DNA from: Chitinophagaceae bacterium
GTDB taxonomy: Bacteria; Bacteroidota; Bacteroidia; Chitinophagales; Chitinophagaceae
Assembly: GCA_019752045.1 (NCBI GenBank)
Contig: JAIEMP010000001.1
Coordinates: 62,001 to 126,000 of the forward strand
DNA length: 64,000 nucleotides
Direction: 5' to 3'
Shown here: in pieces, positions 42,477 through 52,966 of the stretch
How positions within the stretch are numbered: position 1 is the stretch's first letter
How the letters are laid out: every line of letters begins with the position of its first letter
Notes under the pieces: model-generated
The model's input: the letters and a program-made list of their open reading frames with translations, nothing else
Told to the model about the DNA's origin: nothing
The model's database searches: none
Translations under genes and position numbers: made by a program

Positions 42477-42743
42477 TTTTTTAAATGTGAACTTAAAATA
42501 CAACAGTACAAGTGATAGTAAAAAAATGAACCCGTTGCATAGTACTACAGGTAACAACATTGGATCACTAAAAAAACCGTACACCAGCCAAACCAATGTA
42601 CTGGAGGTTACAATCAGGATGGTATAAATGCTGAGATCACCAATACTTTTACTTTGCCATGCTTTGTACACCTGCGGAACAAATGTGATGCTGCTCAAAA
42701 AAGATCCAAAGAGACCTGCCGCTTCTACCCAAAATGCCGTCAT
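42474..42743 (-). CDS. SemiSWEET/PQ-loop membrane protein
   Basis: 89 residues from ATG 42743 (MTAFWVEAAGLFGSF); a longer frame to 42788 exists but adds a non-conserved leader. Three membrane helices, the size of a bacterial SemiSWEET half-transporter. The PQ motif is present: ITFVPQVYKAWQSKSIGDLSIYTI, and STLVWLVYGFFSDP. These proteins dimerise to make a sugar uniporter in the inner membrane. Substrate unknown. It ends inside the terminator of the convergent gene. Confidence 0.88.
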   Translation of the reverse strand: MTAFWVEAAGLFGSFLSSITFVPQVYKAWQSKSIGDLSIYTILIVTSSTLVWLVYGFFSDPMLLPVVLCNGFIFLLSLVLLYFKFTFKK

Positions 42744-42859
42744 AAAGTATGGTTTAAACGTTGAAAAGTTGACAGGTGATCCCATCAACTTTTCTACTGT
42801 GAACTATCTGTGAGCAACACTACAAGCGTTGCTTCTTTCAACTAACATCGTACATCCAT

Positions 42860-43675
42860 TTACTTTTCCATTTGTTCAATCACTTCTGCTGTAACACCGG
42901 TAAAACTGAAACCACCATCGTGAAAAAGATTTTGCATGGTAACCATCCTTGTCATATCACTAAACATGAGCGCAACATAGTTGGCGCAATCTTCTGACGA
43001 TGCATTACCCAACGGACTCATTTTTTCTGCATAGTTAATAAACCCGTCAAACCCTTTAACACCACTGCCTGCAGTTGTTCTGGTTGGCGATTGCGAAATG
43101 GTATTCACCCTTACTTTATTCCGTACACCATAGTGATATCCAAAACTACGGGTGATGCTTTCAAGTAATGCTTTTGCATCAGCCATTTCATTATAATCAG
43201 GAAACACACGTTGTGCAGCAATATAAGTAAGTGCAACAACACTGCCCCACTCATTCAACGCATCCAGATCCCATGCCGTACGTAACATGCGGTGCAGACT
43301 AACTGCAGATATATCATTCGATTTTTGATTCCATTCATAATTCATCTCCGTATAATGTTTGCCTTTACGCACATTAATACCCATGCCAATACTGTGCAAC
43401 ACAAAATCAATCTTACCACCAAAATGTTCCATTGATTTTTCAAAAAGATTTTTCAGCTCATCCATATTGGTTACATCGGCACCAATTACCGGAGCATTTC
43501 CGCAGGTTTCAGCAAGCTTATTGATTTCGCCCATACGTAAAGCAACAGGAGCATTGGACAACACAATCTGTGCGCCTTCTTCATAACACTTCAAAGCAGT
43601 TTTCCATGCAATTGATTTTTCATCTAATGCACCGAAGATGATGCCTTTTTTTCCTTTCAATAATTGATGACTCAT
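42860..43675 (-). CDS. fabI: Enoyl-[acyl-carrier-protein] reductase (NADH), FabI
   Basis: 271 residues from ATG 43675 (MSHQLLKGKKGIIFGALDEKSIAWKTA); an alternative start six codons upstream exists. Last reductive step of fatty-acid elongation. FabI-type SDR motifs: GALDEKSIAW in the NADH loop, DFVLHSIGMG, Tyr-x6-Lys active site YNEMADAK, and SFGYHYGVRNKVRVNTISQSPTRTTAGSGVKGFDG. It is divergent from nothing and lies downstream of sprA in the same direction, 58 bases from it. FabD and FabH are encoded elsewhere in this window. Confidence 0.95.
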   Translation of the reverse strand: MSHQLLKGKKGIIFGALDEKSIAWKTALKCYEEGAQIVLSNAPVALRMGEINKLAETCGNAPVIGADVTNMDELKNLFEKSMEHFGGKIDFVLHSIGMGINVRKGKHYTEMNYEWNQKSNDISAVSLHRMLRTAWDLDALNEWGSVVALTYIAAQRVFPDYNEMADAKALLESITRSFGYHYGVRNKVRVNTISQSPTRTTAGSGVKGFDGFINYAEKMSPLGNASSEDCANYVALMFSDMTRMVTMQNLFHDGGFSFTGVTAEVIEQMEK

Positions 43676-43690
43676 AACATTGATTTGCAT

Positions 43691-43698
43691 CAAAAATA
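43691..43698 (-). promoter_or_regulatory. -7 box TATTTTTG for fabI
   Basis: Minus-strand exact TAnnTTTG match, ending 15 bases before the chosen ATG. It suggests fabI has its own promoter just after sprA. Confidence 0.5.
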
Positions 43699-43732
43699 AG
43701 GAAGATGAAGGAAATGAAATACGAATCAGGAT

Positions 43733-46700
43733 TTACTGCGCCAAACTGATATTCACCTGCAGGCCTGCTCTTGTATTAACTACAGGCGGAGGTGTGGCAA
43801 TATAACCTACAACTCTGTTTTGTTCAAAGAACAAACGCAATCGAACACGGTTGTTCAATACATAATCAATAGACGGATTAATAGTCAATACTTTTTGTCC
43901 GCCGGTTGGGATGGTATTCCGCTGATCAAGTATATTATTTGAAGTGGCATTGTCTCTGTATGTTAAATCAAAACGGAAACTGAGATCGTTCTCCAGTGTT
44001 TTGGTATCTTTTTTACTGAACGGAATTTTAAACGGCATCTTCAATCCACGTTTGCGCCAGCCCGCACCAACCGTAATATCAATACTCCGCACTTCGCTTA
44101 CCTGGAAATCAATTAAACTTAAACTGATGGTTCTGCTGCGGCCGTAATCTACTTTAAAGTTTAACTGGTTAGTCAGTTGTACATCAACGCCAATTAATGG
44201 AGAAAAACGTTCAATGATGGTTACATTGGGTATTAAAAAGTAAGGCACAAAGTTTTTTGATACTGTATCAATAAACGATGGGAAGCCCAAACCAAACTGA
44301 TCGGCATACAACAAGGCCGACGTAAAATTATTCATACTCAGGTTGCTGCTGTAGCCATGTGTAATGGAAAAGTTGGTAAATATTTTCTCCAGACCGGGCA
44401 CTCGTGATAAACCATTGTAGGTTAGGCGCCAGTTGGGTTTGGGCAAATAACGTTTAAACGGATTGGCATTTACACGTTTATTACTTTGATCAATTAAACC
44501 CACTTTGGTTGCATCCTGATCGGTATAGGCTGCAATAAACGCAGGAATCAATACATCCTGTGCATACTTGCCGTATCCTTTATAATAATCACCAATTAAC
44601 TGTCCGCCTGCATAAGGATTTTCCTGCCCCAGGCGTTGAGATAAAATTTTACGGTTTTCTTCAAACTGCAGAAACGATTCGCCGGGTGTTGTTACAGAAT
44701 ATTTTCTGAACATGGTTTGGTAAGAGATAAACGTTATATCGAAACCTCCTGCTGCTAACGGACTCAGATGAGCGAAGGTGCTGCCACCGGTGGTATCTTT
44801 AAATAACTCAGAATAATTTTTGCTGAACGAACGGCTCAGATTTAAATCAATCGTAAAGTCACGGATGGGTTCCAGTGTTGCTTCTATTTTTAATTCCTGA
44901 CGGTAGCTTTGTGTAAACAGGAAATTGAAGTTGGTATCTTTTGTGATCCAACCTTTCCCTGCAGCTTCATCCAGCCATTGCTGATCGGGCTGCCTGCCAA
45001 ATACATAAGCCAGGCTTGGTGCTCGGGTTCTCCAGTTTTGACCAACATATTTCGGACTGTCTGCATAACCCGGAATGCGTGAATTGAATGATTCGTTATA
45101 GTTAACGTTGATATTTTTAACAGAAGTAAGTAATCGTCCAAATGCTTTTGCAGCAGCACCGGGCTCATATTGAATGCCTTTGTCTTTCTTCGCTTCAAGC
45201 CGGTTTAAACGGCGGAACAGTTTTGCAACATATTTTTTGCTTTTGCCAACAGTATCTTTTGGATTGAATTTAATATTGGGCGATGCAAGTACCGGTTGCT
45301 TATTGGGATCTGTTTGCGTTTCTAAAGAACGCAGGAATCTTGATTTTTGATAAAGACGTGAAAAGTCGAGCTGCCCTGTAAACACTTTGGCCTGCGAATT
45401 TTCAATGGTATTACCCAGGTTTACTGCAAGACGTGAAGCACCAATCCAGTTATAAGTTGTGGAATAGTTGAACCGTGCTGTTGTCCAATCGAGCGCAGGA
45501 ATTTTTGCCAGTGGAAAATTATAAGATGCATTGGCTGTTTGGCGATAGATCACATTTCTTCCGCCCTTTAAAAAGTTACGGCGGATGGAATCTTTCTTTT
45601 CTTTTGTATCGGGCCGTCCAATGGGTTCATCAATACGTGCATTATTTGTAGCGCTGAAATCAAGATTAATAGAACGGGTTAAATCCCATCGCAAATTATA
45701 CACACGGTCAAACACAAAAAACTTATCGTAGGTTTCAGGAATTTTAAACGGACTTGGTGCAACACCCGGTATGGTTACTTCTCTTGCTCTTGCAGCACCA
45801 AACTGCCTGTTTACATCGGCTCTGAAACTTAAGAGACTGGGTTTGTAATTAAAATTAATATCCTTGATGATATTCCACCACGGACTGCGGTATTTAATCA
45901 GCTTTTTAAACGGCTCAATAAACTTCGGTTGTGGTGCATAGTTATAACCTAAGCCTCCGTAATGTTTTTCAATCACATCACTTTCAATCAATGGATTTCT
46001 TTTTTCCGTTTTTGTATACGAATAGCTCACATCAAAATTTGATACATCATACACTTTAGCAGGTTTACCATCGGTTTTATTTTTCCGCATGTTGGTTACA
46101 TTCACCGTGGTGATGGCTGCAAAATCCTGTGATATATTTTTTACCGAATCTTTGTTATTGGTAGTATTGAGTTTGTCTTTGAGTTTTACATCCTGATCGT
46201 ACGGATCATATTCCGGATTCATCACTGTTTGTGAATAGCTTGCATAAAACGGAATATCAATGGCTGCTTTTTTAGGTAACAGTTTTCCCAATTGTAAATT
46301 GGTTGCCACATCAAACTGATAAAAGAATTCACGGCTGCGTTCATTTACACGTTGCTCAATGGTGCCAAAACCTGCACTGCGTGCAGATCCTGATACAGTA
46401 ATGGTTCCCAGATCAGCTAATTGAATATCTAACCGGCCCGTACCTGCCCATCCGCCTTTTTCATCGAGACCACTTAACCGCAGTTCGTTCATCCACACTT
46501 CTGCACAAACAGAAGCAGTATTGTCATTCTTGTTATTTTCTACACCCACAAGAAATCCTTTTACTTCGCCAAGATTTGGATTACCCATTACACTCCAGCG
46601 AATACCATTGCCTCTGTCTTCAGAAAAAACAGTGGAAACAGATCCGCTGCGGCGCAATTTAAAACGTACCAGTTCTTCCAGATTTACATCAAACTGGTTT

Positions 46701-49700
46701 GCATTGGGCCATTGTGCACTCGTAGTATCATTTAATCCCGGACGTTGATAAGTGCCCCATCTGGTTACTTTCAACGGCATCCGCACTTCGTAATAGTTGT
46801 TGATGAAATCTGTACCAAAACGAATGACTGCAAGCACCTCATCATCTTTCAACACATCTGTTTTACCTCTTGATTCGGTATGCATAAACATCCGTACACG
46901 TTTGTACTGGCGCAGATCGAGATTGGTTGATTTAAATACAGCACGGCTGTCACCATCCTGCAAATCGCACAACTGCATACTGAGTGATGCTTCGTTTTGC
47001 AGAGTAGTAATACCGTTATTACTTAACTGCTGTACTCGTTCAACACCCTGTGGTGTTACATAGTTAATGGGAATGCGGTTATCGTTCTCTTCAATATTAA
47101 CGGCTGTAACATTAAAGCTGGTGATGCCTGTATTGTTGAGCGGCTTGTAAGTACCCGCTGTATCTAATGCATATGGAAACGAACGCCAGGTGTTACGAAC
47201 CAGTTCAAGTTTTCCAAAACGAATCACTGTCTGATCTTCAAAGCCTGTCATAAACATCCGCATAAAACGAATGGATTTAAAATCGGGAATATTTCCTACT
47301 TTCTGCTCGTAATCTTTTATCGGAATACGGAACAGATACCAGGTTTCTTTTCTTTCAGTGCCGTCTTCAAGTTTTATATCCACTTCTCGTCTGTCGGCAA
47401 TATAGTTTTGCCCTACCTGCATCAGCGGATCGTTCTTTGGCCTTAATTCCAAATGATACTGGAAATATTCTTCCACTTCATTCAATGTATTATCCCGGTT
47501 GAGATCCTCATTATCCGGATACAATGTGGAGGCAGATGTATACTCCGTATTATTATTTGCAACCGGACTGTTGCCCTGCGGATTATTAAAGTTTTTATAA
47601 CGGTCAAGAATACCTGTATTATCTGATTGTCCCAAACGGAAATGCTGATAGTTATCACTGCTGGGGTCGCCAAGCAAAGCCTGGTAAGCAGGACCAGTAC
47701 CAATAATGGTTCTGATGCCGGCAAGAAACTGTGCATAGATCCGTTGTTCAGAAGTATCTGTCCGTCCATCAAAACCTACATCCTGTTGTGAACGTTCTTC
47801 CACAATATTGCTGAAGGCCTGAGCAATCTGAATTGGGTTACGGGGTACTCTTGACCAGTTGCTGGAATCTTCTCTTGCAGGTGTTTGAAGGGTACTCAAT
47901 CCGTTTTCATAAAAACGACGGCCATCTTTTAAAATGTCTTCAGAAATATTTCCAAGGTTAAAATATAATTGTCCGCCTGTACTTGCAGGGTTGAGAATAA
48001 ACGGATCCTGCACCCATGTTTCAATAAACTCAATGTTGTTTGTTTCAAAATCAATCTGGTCAATGGCACGCATAATACCGCCCCACCTGCTTTTTGGATT
48101 TAATAAACGGCCGTTTGAAGGGTTGATGCTTCCGTTTCTTGCATCAAAATTATACGGACCTCTTTCTGTTGGAAAAAAGGAAAGATCAAATGTGATTAAC
48201 TGATTCTGTCCCAGATCGGGCGTAAACTGCGGAAAAATTTCCTGCCGGTTTATAAAACGAACACGTGGATCAGAGAGCTCGGCTAAATTATTTCCTAATG
48301 GATTGTTGGGGTCACGGCGTTGCTGCAATACCGGCTCAATATTATACCAGGCCATTTTTGCACGGTTATATCCATATTGCAGATCATTGGATAAACCTGC
48401 TTCGGGAAACAACTCTACTCCAAAACGATCCTGCGCTTTGAAAGGTGTTGATGCAAGTGTCCATGCTATAAACGGAAAGCGGAGATCAATCCCATTACGT
48501 GTACCTTCAAAATCATCAATATAAATTAAGCCACCACCACCTTTTTCAGGTCTTATTTGCCGGGCTGTGCTGGGAATAATTTGTGCACCCTCGCCATAAA
48601 AATTAATGGATGATGGCTGACGGGTAGTATAAAACGGTAAGGCATCGAGCCATTTGGTTAACCGTTTAAAATCGCTGCGGTAATTAATGTCGGCACCAAT
48701 CATGGTGTTGCGGATAGGATCATCACCATAATTCATTTTTGTAAAGAAAGGCCGCTCACCTAAACGCATAACCGCCGCACCAATACTTAACTGTTTGGTT
48801 TGTTTTTCAATGGCACGGTAATCTAAACGCAGGGCCATGAAGTTGCGGTTCTGCATACCAAATGTTGCATTGTTTTCGAACTTTACATTAATCGGCACAC
48901 CGGAGTTTACAATGGCCTGGTTAATGATTTTTACCGTACCCAAATTATAATCAACGGTGTAATCAACATTCTCCCGTAGAATTTGTCCGCCTGCTGTAAC
49001 AGACACAGAACCCGGCGGCACATTAAAAGCACCCAATGGAATATCGCCGCTGCCACCTGCGCTTCTGCTGGCGCCTTTAAATACATAGCGGTTTAATTGC
49101 GGCGATTGTTGTGCCACCCATTTAATTGAATCGTACAACGGATAAAACAAATATTTTTCACGCAGCGTAGTTGAATCGGGACCACGGAAAATATAATTGA
49201 GGTCTTTACCAAATGGTTCAAGTAATGGAAAAATTACTCGACTCAATTGTGAGTTCACGGTAAAGCCTTCTACATAATCAAATACACCATCGGGTTGCGG
49301 ATCGTTCTGGTTATTGAGCCGGTCGAGGTTCAGTAATTCAATCAAGGGTTTTCCTTTTTCTTCTCCCTCAGGTATATATCTTTTTTCGCCACCGCCCGGT
49401 TCCTGATAAAGAATATTCAATTTAAAATCTCTGCGCTCCAGTTGACCAAAACCAACGGAGTACACATTCTTCATCATTAAATCCCAAATGGGCAATGCCG
49501 GCCTTTGCGATGTTGCCTTCAGCATTTTAAGGAACAGCACTTTCTGTGTTCCGCTGTTGGTATTTAATGTATCGGGTGTTACATCATTGGAGAATTCGCC
49601 TACGGTATAAATTTTTCCGTTTACACTGTATTGAAATGCTACACCCAACACTTCATCGGGCTGCAATACGGTGTTGAGCGAAATAAAACCAATTTGCGGA

Positions 49701-51028
49701 TTGAAATAATATTCTTCGGGTCTTAATTTTCTTGCAAAAGTTCGTTCAAAATCCTGCACAGCCGTTAAGCCGTAAGAAGTTAATCGGTTTGTTACCAAAG
49801 CTGCATCTCTTGTAGCAGGATCGTTGATCATCCGCTGATACAAATCATTCGCACTGTTTGCAGGATAATCTGAGCTGGTGAGTGAGTTGATGTTTGAGTT
49901 GAAGGGTTGATTTTCCCCGAGGTCCATCAACGCAACCACATTTCTGTTTTCTGTTGTTGATCCTGTTCTGTTGGTAACCCAAACTTCCATCCGAAGAATT
50001 TGCACCGGTGTAGTAACTGCCGGAATATTCTTCATGTTCTTGTTATAATTATTGCGGAAGTATTGTGCTAAAAGAAAGTGACGATTCTCTTCATACTCAT
50101 CAGCCTTCACAACAAATTGCTGTAAGCCCGTGCCACCGGTTAACTGCACCTGCTGACTGCTTGAGTTTTGATTGGCTAATACAGTGGTAACATAGAGTTT
50201 ACCAAACTGTAATTCAGTTTTTAAACCAAACAGTGCAGAAGCACCGGGCATGAGCGACCCTTTTGCAGGGAAAGCGATGTTACCCGCTTCAATGCGTTTA
50301 ATAATGGCATCGGTATTGCCAACATAATCGAGCTTGAGTTGATTTTCGAACTGGAAGTTGGCGAGTGTATTGTATGTAACAGGAAAATTCAGTTTGTCGC
50401 CTATCTTGGCATTCAATCCAAAATTGGCATTCATATCAAAATCAAACCCTCCGTTTTTTCTTGCACGTTCAGGAAGTGTTGGGTTCTTGATATTCTGCCC
50501 CAGATAACCGGCTGTTAATGTTACATCGCCTTGCGGACGTATCTCCACTTTTGGAATACCCGTTGTACTAAAAAGGCGGTTAAAGAAACTTGGTCTTACC
50601 TGTAATTTAGGGTCAAGTATTTTTCGGTTGAGGTTGAGTGTGGTGTTTAATCGCTTTTGAAAATACTCCCGTTCGTCTTGCCGGGTTTTGTAAGCCACCA
50701 TCTCATCAAAGGTTAAGTATGTTGGTTTGCGGTACCAGCTACGGCCTACTTTTTCATAAATATAATAGCGTTTGGTAGCAGGATCGTAAGCAATGGAATC
50801 GGTAAAATTGGAAGGCCGCTGCAGATCAAATGTATTGCGGTTGGGGTAATTGAATGCATCTCCCCTGCGGTCGGTTAACGGAAACCGTAAGCTATCTTTT
50901 GTTGGAATACTGTCTTGCTTTGCGGGATTAAATGCAGGAACGCCAGCATTGCTTACAACAGAAAAGCAGGTAAGCAATATGGTCATCAGGGCCGTGATAC
51001 CATGTATGGTGCGTTGCATCCGGGTCAA
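43733..51028 (-). CDS. sprA: Type IX secretion translocon / gliding protein SprA
   Basis: 2431 residues, the expected size of SprA, the 36-strand outer-membrane barrel through which type IX substrates leave. Signal sequence at the start (HGITALMTILLTCFSVVSNA), then a long beta-rich protein with typical segments: LSIGAAVMRLGERPFFTKMNYGDDPIRNTMIGADI, LDALPFYTTRQPSSINFYGEGAQIIPSTARQI, IYIDDFEGTRNGIDLRFPF (the conserved DDFEGT), and VAFQYSVNGKIYTVGEFS. The C-terminal barrel is aromatic-ended (VNISLAQ). Lies directly after ruvA, a gene order known in the phylum. The start could be the second Met (residue 4). Confidence 0.93.
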   Translation of the reverse strand: MTRMQRTIHGITALMTILLTCFSVVSNAGVPAFNPAKQDSIPTKDSLRFPLTDRRGDAFNYPNRNTFDLQRPSNFTDSIAYDPATKRYYIYEKVGRSWYRKPTYLTFDEMVAYKTRQDEREYFQKRLNTTLNLNRKILDPKLQVRPSFFNRLFSTTGIPKVEIRPQGDVTLTAGYLGQNIKNPTLPERARKNGGFDFDMNANFGLNAKIGDKLNFPVTYNTLANFQFENQLKLDYVGNTDAIIKRIEAGNIAFPAKGSLMPGASALFGLKTELQFGKLYVTTVLANQNSSSQQVQLTGGTGLQQFVVKADEYEENRHFLLAQYFRNNYNKNMKNIPAVTTPVQILRMEVWVTNRTGSTTENRNVVALMDLGENQPFNSNINSLTSSDYPANSANDLYQRMINDPATRDAALVTNRLTSYGLTAVQDFERTFARKLRPEEYYFNPQIGFISLNTVLQPDEVLGVAFQYSVNGKIYTVGEFSNDVTPDTLNTNSGTQKVLFLKMLKATSQRPALPIWDLMMKNVYSVGFGQLERRDFKLNILYQEPGGGEKRYIPEGEEKGKPLIELLNLDRLNNQNDPQPDGVFDYVEGFTVNSQLSRVIFPLLEPFGKDLNYIFRGPDSTTLREKYLFYPLYDSIKWVAQQSPQLNRYVFKGASRSAGGSGDIPLGAFNVPPGSVSVTAGGQILRENVDYTVDYNLGTVKIINQAIVNSGVPINVKFENNATFGMQNRNFMALRLDYRAIEKQTKQLSIGAAVMRLGERPFFTKMNYGDDPIRNTMIGADINYRSDFKRLTKWLDALPFYTTRQPSSINFYGEGAQIIPSTARQIRPEKGGGGLIYIDDFEGTRNGIDLRFPFIAWTLASTPFKAQDRFGVELFPEAGLSNDLQYGYNRAKMAWYNIEPVLQQRRDPNNPLGNNLAELSDPRVRFINRQEIFPQFTPDLGQNQLITFDLSFFPTERGPYNFDARNGSINPSNGRLLNPKSRWGGIMRAIDQIDFETNNIEFIETWVQDPFILNPASTGGQLYFNLGNISEDILKDGRRFYENGLSTLQTPAREDSSNWSRVPRNPIQIAQAFSNIVEERSQQDVGFDGRTDTSEQRIYAQFLAGIRTIIGTGPAYQALLGDPSSDNYQHFRLGQSDNTGILDRYKNFNNPQGNSPVANNNTEYTSASTLYPDNEDLNRDNTLNEVEEYFQYHLELRPKNDPLMQVGQNYIADRREVDIKLEDGTERKETWYLFRIPIKDYEQKVGNIPDFKSIRFMRMFMTGFEDQTVIRFGKLELVRNTWRSFPYALDTAGTYKPLNNTGITSFNVTAVNIEENDNRIPINYVTPQGVERVQQLSNNGITTLQNEASLSMQLCDLQDGDSRAVFKSTNLDLRQYKRVRMFMHTESRGKTDVLKDDEVLAVIRFGTDFINNYYEVRMPLKVTRWGTYQRPGLNDTTSAQWPNANQFDVNLEELVRFKLRRSGSVSTVFSEDRGNGIRWSVMGNPNLGEVKGFLVGVENNKNDNTASVCAEVWMNELRLSGLDEKGGWAGTGRLDIQLADLGTITVSGSARSAGFGTIEQRVNERSREFFYQFDVATNLQLGKLLPKKAAIDIPFYASYSQTVMNPEYDPYDQDVKLKDKLNTTNNKDSVKNISQDFAAITTVNVTNMRKNKTDGKPAKVYDVSNFDVSYSYTKTEKRNPLIESDVIEKHYGGLGYNYAPQPKFIEPFKKLIKYRSPWWNIIKDINFNYKPSLLSFRADVNRQFGAARAREVTIPGVAPSPFKIPETYDKFFVFDRVYNLRWDLTRSINLDFSATNNARIDEPIGRPDTKEKKDSIRRNFLKGGRNVIYRQTANASYNFPLAKIPALDWTTARFNYSTTYNWIGASRLAVNLGNTIENSQAKVFTGQLDFSRLYQKSRFLRSLETQTDPNKQPVLASPNIKFNPKDTVGKSKKYVAKLFRRLNRLEAKKDKGIQYEPGAAAKAFGRLLTSVKNINVNYNESFNSRIPGYADSPKYVGQNWRTRAPSLAYVFGRQPDQQWLDEAAGKGWITKDTNFNFLFTQSYRQELKIEATLEPIRDFTIDLNLSRSFSKNYSELFKDTTGGSTFAHLSPLAAGGFDITFISYQTMFRKYSVTTPGESFLQFEENRKILSQRLGQENPYAGGQLIGDYYKGYGKYAQDVLIPAFIAAYTDQDATKVGLIDQSNKRVNANPFKRYLPKPNWRLTYNGLSRVPGLEKIFTNFSITHGYSSNLSMNNFTSALLYADQFGLGFPSFIDTVSKNFVPYFLIPNVTIIERFSPLIGVDVQLTNQLNFKVDYGRSRTISLSLIDFQVSEVRSIDITVGAGWRKRGLKMPFKIPFSKKDTKTLENDLSFRFDLTYRDNATSNNILDQRNTIPTGGQKVLTINPSIDYVLNNRVRLRLFFEQNRVVGYIATPPPVVNTRAGLQVNISLAQ

Positions 51029-51057
51029 AATCTCTAAGCGATGGTTTTGTTATGGGT

Positions 51058-51645
51058 TTACAAACATTTCAATGCAGCTTTTATCAGTTCCTGTACCTCG
51101 CCAAACTCCGTATTCATCTGGCGGGCTTTTTTGATGGCTGATTCGGCCGCATTTCTTGCAATACCTAAAGCAGTCATAGCAGTTAACGCATCTTGCTCTA
51201 AACTATTGTGAGTCAGTGTAGAAATATTCCCATCGTTCGTAGTTGATTTTGAAATTTTGTCTCTCAGCTCCAGTACAATCCGCTGAGCGGTTTTTTTTCC
51301 TATTCCTTTGACACTTTCCAACAGGCTTTCGTTGCCCGAAAGAATGGCCCTCACCACTTCGTCGGGTTGCAGCGACGAAAGCATCATCCGTGCAGTGGAA
51401 GCACCCACTCCACTTACACTTAACAACTGCAGAAAAACGTCTTTTTCACTTCTCTCAGAGAAACCAAAGAGGATATGTGCATCTTCACGCACCAGTAAAT
51501 GCGTAAAAAGTATGCCTTCGTTTAAATGCTGAATTTTACTGTAGGTGTTGAGACTTACCTGCACTTCGTACCCCACGCCATGCACATCTACATGAACAAC
51601 AGTTGGAGTTTTTAGTGTAAAGGTTCCTTTGAGGTACGCAAACAT
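51058..51645 (-). CDS. ruvA: Holliday junction DNA helicase subunit RuvA
   Basis: 195 residues, normal length. RuvA tetramers bind four-way junctions and load RuvB. Domain I OB-fold starts MFAYLKGTFTLKTPTVVHVDVHGVGYEV; domain II two helix-hairpin-helix motifs (LLSVSGVGASTARMMLS and LLESVKGIGKKTAQRIVLELRDK); domain III at the C-terminus (DALTAMTALGIARNAAESAIKKA). It is the first gene of a ruvA-sprA run, with 29 bases between them. ruvB is not in this window. Confidence 0.96.
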   Translation of the reverse strand: MFAYLKGTFTLKTPTVVHVDVHGVGYEVQVSLNTYSKIQHLNEGILFTHLLVREDAHILFGFSERSEKDVFLQLLSVSGVGASTARMMLSSLQPDEVVRAILSGNESLLESVKGIGKKTAQRIVLELRDKISKSTTNDGNISTLTHNSLEQDALTAMTALGIARNAAESAIKKARQMNTEFGEVQELIKAALKCL

Positions 51646-51694
51646 GAAACGAAAATAATCTTTTTATTAAGCTGACAAAACGGAAATGCAAGCC

Positions 51695-51795
51695 GGTAGT
51701 GGTTAGTAGTTAGTCGTTAGTGGGCGTGTTACTATTTGGCTAATGACTATCAACTATCAACTAGCGGGTAAAGACTAACAACTATCGGCTACCCC
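51695..51795. repeat. Degenerate TAGTTAGT / ACTATCAACT inverted tract
   Basis: Left part TTAGTAGTTAGTCGTTAG (about 51698) and right part ACTATCAACTATCAACTAG...CTAACAACTATC form an imperfect inverted repeat in the divergent gap between ruvA and fabH. Similar tracts occur at 700-735 and 12358-12392. Dispersed low-complexity repeat. Confidence 0.5.
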
Positions 51796-51821
51796 TATCA
51801 ACTCATTTCCACCTTTCCATC

Positions 51822-51829
51822 TATATTTG
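51822..51829 (+). promoter_or_regulatory. -7 box TATATTTG for fabH
   Basis: Exact TAnnTTTG match 64 bases before the fabH ATG. Confidence 0.5.
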
Positions 51830-51893
51830 TGGCCTCAAAGCAAGTATCATTCGCTGAATGAAACGGGTGAATTAAGAACTCAAACAAGACCAA

Positions 51894-52895
51894 ATGAATC
51901 AGAAAATCACTGCTGCTATTACTGCCGTAGCCGGTTGGGTACCGGAAGACAAGCTCACCAACTTCGATCTGGAAAAAATGGTAGATACCAACGATGAGTG
52001 GATCCGCACAAGAACAGGCATTACAGAAAGAAGAATTTTAAAAGGTGAAGGCTTGGCAACATCCGACATGATTGCACCGGCCGTTTTGGATCTCTGTAAA
52101 AAACGTGGAATTGATCCAACTGAAATTGACTGTTTAATTGTGGCAACCGTAACTCCTGATATGGTGTTCCCTGCTACTGCAAATATTGTGTGCGATAAAA
52201 TTGGCGCTGTAAATGCATGGGGGTACGATATGAGTGCTGCCTGCAGCGGCTTCCTTTTTTCATTAACTACCGGTGCTGCTTATATTGAAAGCGGTCGTTA
52301 CAAAAAAGTGGTAGTGGTTGGTGCAGATAAGATGAGCGCCATTGTTGATTACACCGACCGTAACACTTGTGTGATTTTTGGTGATGGTGCTGCTGCTGTT
52401 TTACTGGAACCAAACACAGAAGGCAATGGCGTACTAGATAGTATTTTGCGTACCGATGGTGCTGGTCGTAATTTTTTACACATGAAAGCAGGTGGCAGTT
52501 TAAAACCCGCCAGCATGGAAACAGTTGCCAACAAAGAGCATTTTGCTTACCAGGAAGGACAACAGGTATTTAAGTTTGCAGTGAAAGGGATGGCCGATGT
52601 AAGTGCCGAGCTGTTGGAAAAAAATAATTTAACAGGTGATGATATTGCATGGCTGGTACCGCACCAGGCCAACCTCCGCATCATTGATGCAACAGCTAAC
52701 CGCATGGGATTAGCAAAAGAAAAAGTGATGATCAACATCCAGAAATATGGCAATACCACGGCCGCTACTATTCCACTTTGTTTATGGGAATGGGAAAGCC
52801 AATTAAAAAAAGGCGACAATATTGTACTGGCTGCTTTTGGTGGTGGGTTTACATGGGGTGCTACTTGGATTAAGTGGGCCTACGATAGCAATTAA
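51894..52895 (+). CDS. fabH: 3-oxoacyl-[acyl-carrier-protein] synthase III, FabH
   Basis: 333 residues. Starts fatty-acid synthesis by joining acetyl-CoA to malonyl-ACP. The Cys-His-Asn triad is seen: Cys117 in [13 protein letters not shown], His in VPHQANLRI and Asn in [17 protein letters not shown]. Acyl-CoA and dimer motifs: [30 protein letters not shown]. Length agrees with the family. It has its own promoter box and leaves 71 bases before the M28 peptidase. Confidence 0.96.
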   Translation: MNQKITAAITAVAGWVPEDKLTNFDLEKMVDTNDEWIRTRTGITERRILKGEGLATSDMIAPAVLDLCKKRGIDPTEIDCLIVATVTPDMVFPATANIVCDKIGAVNAWGYDMSAACSGFLFSLTTGAAYIESGRYKKVVVVGADKMSAIVDYTDRNTCVIFGDGAAAVLLEPNTEGNGVLDSILRTDGAGRNFLHMKAGGSLKPASMETVANKEHFAYQEGQQVFKFAVKGMADVSAELLEKNNLTGDDIAWLVPHQANLRIIDATANRMGLAKEKVMINIQKYGNTTAATIPLCLWEWESQLKKGDNIVLAAFGGGFTWGATWIKWAYDSN

Positions 52896-52966
52896 ATCGT
52901 TAATCATAAATATTGAAAGCGGTTGTGAGAGCAGCTGCTTTTTTTATGAACCATTCTACAACACTT

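Noticed and set aside
44890-45198. Alternative-frame ORFs inside sprA
   Set aside because: Several frames of 60-100 residues lie in sprA; none has a recognisable domain or signal, and sprA itself is continuous and conserved.
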